From the NCBI GenBank assembly GCA_964473735.1, contig CAYYQD010000028.1:1-18142 (forward strand): DNA of 18,142 nucleotides, given 5' to 3'. This document shows positions 14,011 to 18,142 of the stretch, one piece after another. Every line of letters begins with the position of its first letter. Position 1 is the stretch's first letter. Below the pieces are notes generated by a model. That model did not search any database, had not been told where the DNA came from, and worked only from the letters and a program-made list of their open reading frames with translations. This DNA is from JAADCS01 sp964473735. Its GTDB lineage: Bacteria; Hydrothermota; Hydrothermia; LBFQ01. The position numbers were made by a program, and so were the translations under genes.

Positions 14011-14892
14011 TCAATCTATTTTCTCGTTCCATACTAACCTGTCGTCGGGCAGAAGGATGAAGTTGTCTATGAGACGGGCCTCGGGGAACCGCACTGCGAG
14101 GGCCAGAAGCACCTTTCCGTCTATCTCGTTGACAGGCTGAAGGTCGGGGATGCTGGCGATTTCCACGTAGTCTATCTTGCCCAACGGGGCCTCCTCTTGG
14201 AGAAATCTCCTCATCTCCTCCTTAACCTTCCAGGGGTCCCTCTCGCCGGAGAAGATCATCTCCTTGCCGAGTTTCAGGGCCCTGTAGAGGGCCGTAGCCT
14301 GCCTGCGGCTCTCGGGGGACAGGAGCCTGTTCCTTGAGGACATGGCCAGACCGTCGGGCTCTCTCACCGTCTCGTGGGGTACTACCTCAAGGTCAAGGTT
14401 CAGGTCCTCAACCATCCTCTTGACTATGTAGTACTGCTGGGCGTCCTTCAGACCGAAGACGGCGAAGTGAGGCTTCACTATGTTGAAGAGCTTCAGTACG
14501 ACGGTGGTAACCCCCCTGAAGTGTCCGGGACGGTGAGCCCCCTCCATGTATCGGTCCAGATTCTGAACCTCAACGAAGGTGGAGAAGCCCGGAGGGTACA
14601 TGGTGTCGGCCGTAGGGGCGAAGAGCACCTGTACCCCCTCCATCTCAAGTTTGTACCTGTCCTCGTCAAGGGTTCTCGGGTACTTAGCGAAATCGTTGGC
14701 GTCGTCAAACTGTATGGGATTGACGAATATGCTCACTACGGCTATATCGGACTCCCTGCGGGCTTTACGGATCAGTCTCAGGTGTCCCTCGTGGAGGGCC
14801 CCCATGGTGGGTACGAAACCTATTACCTTTCCCTCCCTTCGGACCTGATTGGCGAAGGTCTGCATCTCTTTGGGGGTCTCAAATACCAGCAT
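14011..14892 (-). CDS. panC: Pantothenate synthetase (pantoate-beta-alanine ligase)
   Basis: PanC joins pantoate and beta-alanine using ATP, forming a pantoyl-adenylate, in the cytosolic route to coenzyme A. All family motifs are present in 293 residues: FVPTMGALHEGH (26-37), FVNPIQF (56-62), YPRT (71-74), EGAHRPGHFRGVTTVV (117-132), GLKDAQQ (147-153) and MSSRN (184-188). Length and order are normal. It starts 9 nt after the archease stop, yet TATAGT lies 8 nt before its ATG, so it may be expressed both by read-through and from its own near-leaderless promoter. An AGGGG is present but only 4 nt from the ATG. No panB or panD is in the window. Confidence 0.96.
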   Translation of the reverse strand: MLVFETPKEMQTFANQVRREGKVIGFVPTMGALHEGHLRLIRKARRESDIAVVSIFVNPIQFDDANDFAKYPRTLDEDRYKLEMEGVQVLFAPTADTMYPPGFSTFVEVQNLDRYMEGAHRPGHFRGVTTVVLKLFNIVKPHFAVFGLKDAQQYYIVKRMVEDLNLDLEVVPHETVREPDGLAMSSRNRLLSPESRRQATALYRALKLGKEMIFSGERDPWKVKEEMRRFLQEEAPLGKIDYVEIASIPDLQPVNEIDGKVLLALAVRFPEARLIDNFILLPDDRLVWNEKID

Positions 14893-14900
14893 GTTCCCCT

Positions 14901-14906
14901 ACTATA
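14901..14906 (-). promoter_or_regulatory. -10 box (TATAGT) of panC, overlapping the archease stop codon
   Basis: TATAGT on the minus strand ends 8 nt before the panC ATG (14892). Its TAG is the archease stop codon (14904-14902). No -35 match is seen. Confidence 0.5.
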
Positions 14907-15327
14907 CGTCTATAACCACCGAGGCCCTCCATATACCTCTCTCGCGCTCAACGTGGAGTTTGTGGCGGGTAACGGCTTTAAGGTGGCGCTTTATCTTGTG
15001 TTTCTCCGGATCAAAGGGCTCTCCACCCATCGTGGCCTCCATGACGAACTTGTCCCCCTCAAAGTCTATATTCACTTCAAACTGCCTATAGACCATCTTG
15101 TTGCTCTCAAACTCGTAGAGGAGATGGGATAGCCACTTGTGGAGGAGCTCTTCAAGGTCCTCCGCCTCAAAGGATACCTTCTTCTCCTGATGGATCTTTA
15201 TGCCGTACAGGGTTCCAAGGAGCTCCCTGAAAAAGGCCCGGGCGCTCTCTACGAAGAGCTTGTTGAGGTCCATGCTGCTGACCTCAAACCCTATTTCCGC
15301 CGTATGGGAAAGCGGTTTGTATGCCAT
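14902..15327 (-). CDS. Archease
   Basis: Archease is a small metal-binding protein that speeds guanylylation and turnover of the RNA ligase RtcB, used in RNA repair and tRNA splicing. The 141 residues match the family throughout: the N-terminal SHTAEIGFEV (7-16, usually DHTADIG), the central LEELLHKWLSHLLYEFE (about 58-74), IKRHLKAVTRHKLHVER near 112-128 and a terminal Ile-Asp-Val with the conserved penultimate Asp. The first position of the N-terminal motif is Ser instead of Asp. No rtcB or tRNA gene lies nearby, so its partner must be elsewhere. A strong Shine-Dalgarno (GGAGG, 8 nt spacing) that overlaps the end of the upstream gene shows it is translated as an internal operon gene. Confidence 0.92.
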   Translation of the reverse strand: MAYKPLSHTAEIGFEVSSMDLNKLFVESARAFFRELLGTLYGIKIHQEKKVSFEAEDLEELLHKWLSHLLYEFESNKMVYRQFEVNIDFEGDKFVMEATMGGEPFDPEKHKIKRHLKAVTRHKLHVERERGIWRASVVIDV

Positions 15328-15335
15328 ACCCTCTA

Positions 15336-15344
15336 CCTCCTTTT
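15336..15344 (-). promoter_or_regulatory. Shine-Dalgarno of archease
   Basis: AAAAGGAGG on the minus strand lies 8 nt before the ATG at 15327. It overlaps the stop codon of the preceding gene, tying the two together in one transcript. Confidence 0.65.
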
Positions 15345-17007
15345 ACTTCTTACCCTTTTTGCCTTCTTTCTTCCCCTTTTCCTTCTCTTTAAGTTTAAAT
15401 GCGACGCAGTCGCACTCTATGATGGGCGTAAAGGTACTCTGGGCGGTTACCTGCAGGTTCTCCTTCCCGCAACCGGAGTTGGTGAAGGTGTGGGTTAGTA
15501 CGGCCTCCGCGGAGAACGGTTTGAAGGACAGGAAGGTCTTCTTCTGGCCCTCAAAGGTCAGGGGGTCGTTGGTATATACGGGTACGTCCTTGAACTTGAC
15601 CCTGTCTCCTCCGACGACCCTTATACCCAAGAGGTCAAATATCGTGTTCTCACTTCCTACGCTGCTGGCCATCAGGCCCCCGTTGATGTAGTAGCGGAGG
15701 TCGGCGTTGGGCACGCCTTCGGGTCCGTACACTACCACGAATACGGTGTCTATGGACGGGTCTTTGAGCTTCCACGGATCAAGGACGCCGCAGTCGGTGT
15801 ATTTAACGGACGTGACCTTCCCCTTATCTTTAGTTTTCCCGGGCTCCTTCCCCGCTATGAAGTTGTCGCTGAAGAACAGTACGTCCCCACCGTTTATACC
15901 GAAGGTCTGGGCGTACTGGGTGGAGTAGTCGGCGTACCTCCTGCACGTGAATTTGTTGTGGAGGACGTAATTCACGACGAACTGCAGGTTGGTGTTCTTG
16001 GATTTGGCGTTTACGACCGTCTTGACCTTCCACGCGTACGGTGCCTTCACGTTGAAGTTGTCCCGCCCGTTGACCGTGGTATTTACCCCGGCTATTATCC
16101 TGTTATCTCTCGGACACGCCGGCCTGAACTCAAGCTCCACCTTTACCGGGTTCTGTTTGTTAAAAACGTTGCAGGCGGGGGGCTGGTACAGTATGACCGG
16201 GTTCTCTCCCCTTACTATGTGCCATCCGTTTCCTACGGATTCGCCGCTCGTTATCCTCCCCGGTGTGCCGGGCTTAAGCCTGACGGCCACCCCGAAGCGC
16301 TTTCCAAGGACGTCCCGGAGGGATTTGCCCTCGTAGTTGAAGGCGTCGTTCACCCTTATGGACACGTACTTATCCTGTGAGATGTCGGCCTCCGGTTTAA
16401 CGGCGACGGATAGGGTCGTCATGGTCTCCTTCAGGGCTATGCGGGTCAGGACGTTCCCGAGGGAGTCGGCGAGGCGGTTGGTGACGAGTATTATCGTCTG
16501 GAGTACGTCCCTTACGCTCGTTGATGGTACCCGCGTCTCATAGACGTTATAAACGTACTCGCTCTCAAGGTTTATAAGCCATATCTTGCCGACTATCCCG
16601 TAGGAGTCCTCACCGACGAGTATGTCTATGAGGTAAGGGGTCTTGGCGGCTGCGGTATCGTCCCTGTGAAGGGCGGCGTTCCTATCGTTGTTGATGAGTT
16701 TGGAGAAGGTCCCGAAGGGGGTTTCGGAGTAGGATATACCTACCACCTTTATCGTGTTGTTGGAGTTTTTCAGGATGCGCTGGCGGGCCTTCTTCGCTAT
16801 AACCGCTAAGTAGGTACGGAGGTTCCCACGGAAGTTCTGGGTGTATTTACCGGCGGGATTTACGGCTATGCGGGCCTTCAGATACACCGAGGGCGTAGAG
16901 CATACGCTGTAAGGTAGCTTACGGACTTTTGAACGGGATGTCTTTCCTAAGAGTGGGCTAACCGTTAGACTCAATACCACCAGAATGGGAAGTCCGATTT
17001 TTTTCAT
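15343..17007 (-). CDS. Secreted protein of unknown function with Lys-rich C-terminus
   Basis: The 554-residue protein starts with a typical signal peptide (MKK then a hydrophobic core to about residue 20), so it is exported. I do not recognise the family. Residues about 60-190 mix a helix with beta strands (KVVGISYSETPFG, PYLIDILVGEDSYGIVGKIWLINLESE). This loosely resembles CsgG/LpoB-type periplasmic domains; it is a fold guess only. The rest is beta-rich with many Asn/Thr/Val. There are eight Cys (36, 279, 298, 355, 406, 513, 532, 534), an even number consistent with disulfides. The last 17 residues are almost only Lys, Glu and Gly. The ATG follows TATAAT by 8 nt without a Shine-Dalgarno. 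It lies between the RAMP gene and archease and heads the archease-panC unit. Confidence 0.8.
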   Translation of the reverse strand: MKKIGLPILVVLSLTVSPLLGKTSRSKVRKLPYSVCSTPSVYLKARIAVNPAGKYTQNFRGNLRTYLAVIAKKARQRILKNSNNTIKVVGISYSETPFGTFSKLINNDRNAALHRDDTAAAKTPYLIDILVGEDSYGIVGKIWLINLESEYVYNVYETRVPSTSVRDVLQTIILVTNRLADSLGNVLTRIALKETMTTLSVAVKPEADISQDKYVSIRVNDAFNYEGKSLRDVLGKRFGVAVRLKPGTPGRITSGESVGNGWHIVRGENPVILYQPPACNVFNKQNPVKVELEFRPACPRDNRIIAGVNTTVNGRDNFNVKAPYAWKVKTVVNAKSKNTNLQFVVNYVLHNKFTCRRYADYSTQYAQTFGINGGDVLFFSDNFIAGKEPGKTKDKGKVTSVKYTDCGVLDPWKLKDPSIDTVFVVVYGPEGVPNADLRYYINGGLMASSVGSENTIFDLLGIRVVGGDRVKFKDVPVYTNDPLTFEGQKKTFLSFKPFSAEAVLTHTFTNSGCGKENLQVTAQSTFTPIIECDCVAFKLKEKEKGKKEGKKGKK

Positions 17008-17015
17008 AGGAGGGG

Positions 17016-17021
17016 ATTATA
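17016..17021 (-). promoter_or_regulatory. -10 box (TATAAT) of the secreted-protein gene
   Basis: A perfect TATAAT on the minus strand ends 8 nt before the ATG at 17007. The intervening CCCCTCCT is the reverse complement of a Shine-Dalgarno, so ordinary ribosome binding there is excluded. The box lies in the 29-nt gap after the RAMP gene. Confidence 0.7.
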
Positions 17022-17036
17022 CGGGAGATGATACCT

Positions 17037-17996
17037 TTAAGATTGGGAGGGCTCGCAGTACCCCAGAGGCATGATCGTAAGGGGGAGGTTTTCCTCCACC
17101 CTCGCACCGGGGGAGTACGCTACCCCATCAAACACGACATCGGACCCTGCGAACCTCCTCCACTCCCTGCGTATTAAAGGCTCAAGGGGGCCGTTTAGGG
17201 GAAGTTCGGTATTCGCGAGGACGTGGGCGGGTACGTGAGAACCTTTTGGTACTGTGAGGGTGGGAGCATCGCTCTCTGCGGAGTACGGGTATCCTTTGAA
17301 TAGTTTTCTCTCATTGAACTCCTCAAACTCAACGAGATCCACCCTGCCCCAGCCGTAGCCTCTCTCACCGCCGAGCGTAAGGGTCTCTATCTGGGACCTC
17401 AGGTGTCTGGCACAGCTTAAAAGGATTTCTATACATTCAGGGATGTTTGAAATATCGTGTGATATTTTCCATTTTTTCGCAACATTGTTGATGAATTCTG
17501 AAATAGTGTGTGATTCAATACAACATTTAACGAATACGTACCCCAGCAGATACACCTGCCGGTTGTCGTTTATGCTCCTCGGCGAGATAAACTCGGTCTC
17601 GTGCAGGCTTCCCTCCTCGGCCGCTTTAATACTGCTCTGCAGGGACGTGGAGACGTGGCTTCCTATGAACCTGTGATAGAACTCCTCGGGGTTCTTCCAT
17701 GGGAAGTGGATCTCAAAGTCGGAGTTTCCCTCCGTGGCGATGTAAAAGTACGTGAATCGTGTGTATTCGTTAAGGGTCTCTCCGATTAGTCTGTAGCATT
17801 TCCAATCGGTCGTGTCGGTCGTGGGGTCGAATATGGAGCGGGTGAGTCTGGAGGTTATGGCGCCCAAGATGGTGCGGGCGGGGACGTAAGGGCGCGTTTG
17901 CATCAGGTTCCCGTACTTGCGATAGCCTACGTGGATGGGACTCTTTACCCTGAATACGAGCCTGTAAGCCTTCCACCTCGCCGTATTCTCTGCCAC
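17037..17996 (-). CDS. RAMP-superfamily CRISPR protein (type III Cas5/Csx10-like)
   Basis: RAMP proteins are RNA-binding subunits of type I and III CRISPR effector complexes. The 319 residues open with a ferredoxin-like strand and the family motif VKSPIHVGYRKYGN, then RPYVPARTILGAITSRL (35-51), the usual 'P-x-S-x-x-G-x-x-R' helix. The late glycine-rich loop LGGERGYGWGRV (208-219) is the RAMP signature. This favours a Cas5/Csx10/Cmr3-like subunit of a type III complex, but the subtype is not certain. The start is GTG at 17996: an in-frame TAA lies 6 nt upstream and AAAGGAGG is spaced 7 nt. Bases about 17440-17540 (residues about 155-185) are clearly AT-rich compared with everything around. It appears to be the last cas gene, following a gene that ends at 18083. 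Confidence 0.75.
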   Translation of the reverse strand: MAENTARWKAYRLVFRVKSPIHVGYRKYGNLMQTRPYVPARTILGAITSRLTRSIFDPTTDTTDWKCYRLIGETLNEYTRFTYFYIATEGNSDFEIHFPWKNPEEFYHRFIGSHVSTSLQSSIKAAEEGSLHETEFISPRSINDNRQVYLLGYVFVKCCIESHTISEFINNVAKKWKISHDISNIPECIEILLSCARHLRSQIETLTLGGERGYGWGRVDLVEFEEFNERKLFKGYPYSAESDAPTLTVPKGSHVPAHVLANTELPLNGPLEPLIRREWRRFAGSDVVFDGVAYSPGARVEENLPLTIMPLGYCEPSQS

Positions 17997-18082
17997 GGTT
18001 TAACCTCCTTTGAGGGTGCCGTGCGAAGACGCGGTAAATCCATGTTTTGACCCTCTACTGCTAAGGAGGACTGCCCTTCCTA
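17997..18082. other. Gap between the partial gene and the RAMP gene
   Basis: 86 nt, the longest non-coding gap in the window. Apart from the RAMP Shine-Dalgarno it contains a second Shine-Dalgarno-like AGAGGG 7 nt before an ATG at 18043 that opens a 32-codon frame overlapping the RAMP start. No clear -10 box, repeat or terminator is visible. Confidence 0.4.
18004..18011 (-). promoter_or_regulatory. Shine-Dalgarno fixing the GTG start of the RAMP gene
   Basis: AAAGGAGG on the minus strand is 7 nt from the GTG at 17996. It is the strongest ribosome-binding site seen in the window and marks an internal operon gene. Confidence 0.7.
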
Positions 18083-18142
18083 TCAACTGCTCCCTCCGTC
18101 CGCTTGCGCCTTCGCCTTGGCGTGGTATCGGGCGTAGATGAG
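18083..18142 (-). CDS. C-terminal end of a gene upstream of the RAMP gene (partial)
   Basis: The minus strand from the window edge reads 19 codons, LIYARYHAKAKAQADGGSS, and ends in TGA at 18083-18085. The reading is gene-like (helical, Lys/Ala-rich, then a short flexible tail). It precedes the RAMP gene by 86 nt on the same strand, so it is probably another cas gene. Too little is present to name it. Confidence 0.5.
   Translation of the reverse strand, partial: LIYARYHAKAKAQADGGSS

Noticed and set aside
14374..15132. Open frame of 252 codons on the plus strand across panC and archease
   Set aside because: Both genes on the other strand have unmistakable family motifs; the antisense frame has no recognisable domain and an unnatural composition.
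17945..18043. Short 32-codon frame on the minus strand with an AGAGGG 7 nt before its ATG, overlapping the RAMP start
   Set aside because: It is Arg/Gly-rich with no motif, and most of it lies within the RAMP start or its Shine-Dalgarno. A regulatory upstream peptide cannot be excluded but is not supported.
1..18142. tRNA or rRNA genes, CRISPR arrays, insertion sequences, intrinsic terminators
   Set aside because: The non-coding gaps are all under 90 nt. None shows a tRNA cloverleaf, evenly spaced repeats, transposase-like frames with terminal repeats, or a GC stem followed by a T-run.

Overview
The window is a densely packed bacterial chromosome segment. Nearly every base is coding, neighbouring genes overlap by 1-4 nt, and two convergent gene pairs overlap at their 3' ends. 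The DNA is visibly GC-rich with heavy use of ATA (Ile) and AGG (Arg) codons. Lys/Glu/Arg-rich proteins, a lipoprotein, a predicted outer-membrane beta-barrel and the MEP-pathway enzyme IspE suggest a thermophilic, double-membraned bacterium. My best guess is an uncultured lineage such as WOR-3/Hydrothermae. That placement is inference from style and rests on no marker gene.

Layout, left to right. (1) 1-4360, plus strand: the tail of an upstream gene, then a tight operon of a TPR lipoprotein, ornithine carbamoyltransferase (argF), a WbpA-like UDP-sugar 6-dehydrogenase and the GTPase MeaB. (2) 5823-4354, minus strand: pyrR, a small FtsB/DivIC-like membrane/coiled-coil protein and a nitrilase-family amidase. 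(3) 5881-7354, plus strand: a membrane protein with a C-terminal TPR, then an SDR oxidoreductase from its own promoter. (4) 13959-7338, minus strand: a six-gene operon of a small conserved-looking protein, a VWA surface protein, a predicted beta-barrel, ispE, a SpoIID/LytB protein and a GT-C membrane glycosyltransferase. (5) 17007-14011, minus strand: a large secreted protein of unknown function, archease and panC. (6) 18142-17037, minus strand: a RAMP-superfamily CRISPR protein and the last 19 codons of the gene before it. This is the downstream end of what is probably a type III cas operon that continues outside the window.

The most striking pattern is regulatory. Five genes at apparent transcription-unit heads carry a TATAAT-like -10 hexamer only 7-8 nt before the start codon and have little or no Shine-Dalgarno sequence, so their mRNAs should be leaderless. 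Two more heads have weaker boxes 11-12 nt away. Genes inside operons instead use good Shine-Dalgarno sequences or ATGA/TGATG coupling. This organism appears to use two initiation modes divided by position in the operon.

No tRNA, rRNA, CRISPR array, insertion sequence or convincing intrinsic terminator was seen. The less understood parts are the VWA/barrel cassette, the 554-residue secreted protein beside the CRISPR locus, and the RAMP gene with its AT-rich core.
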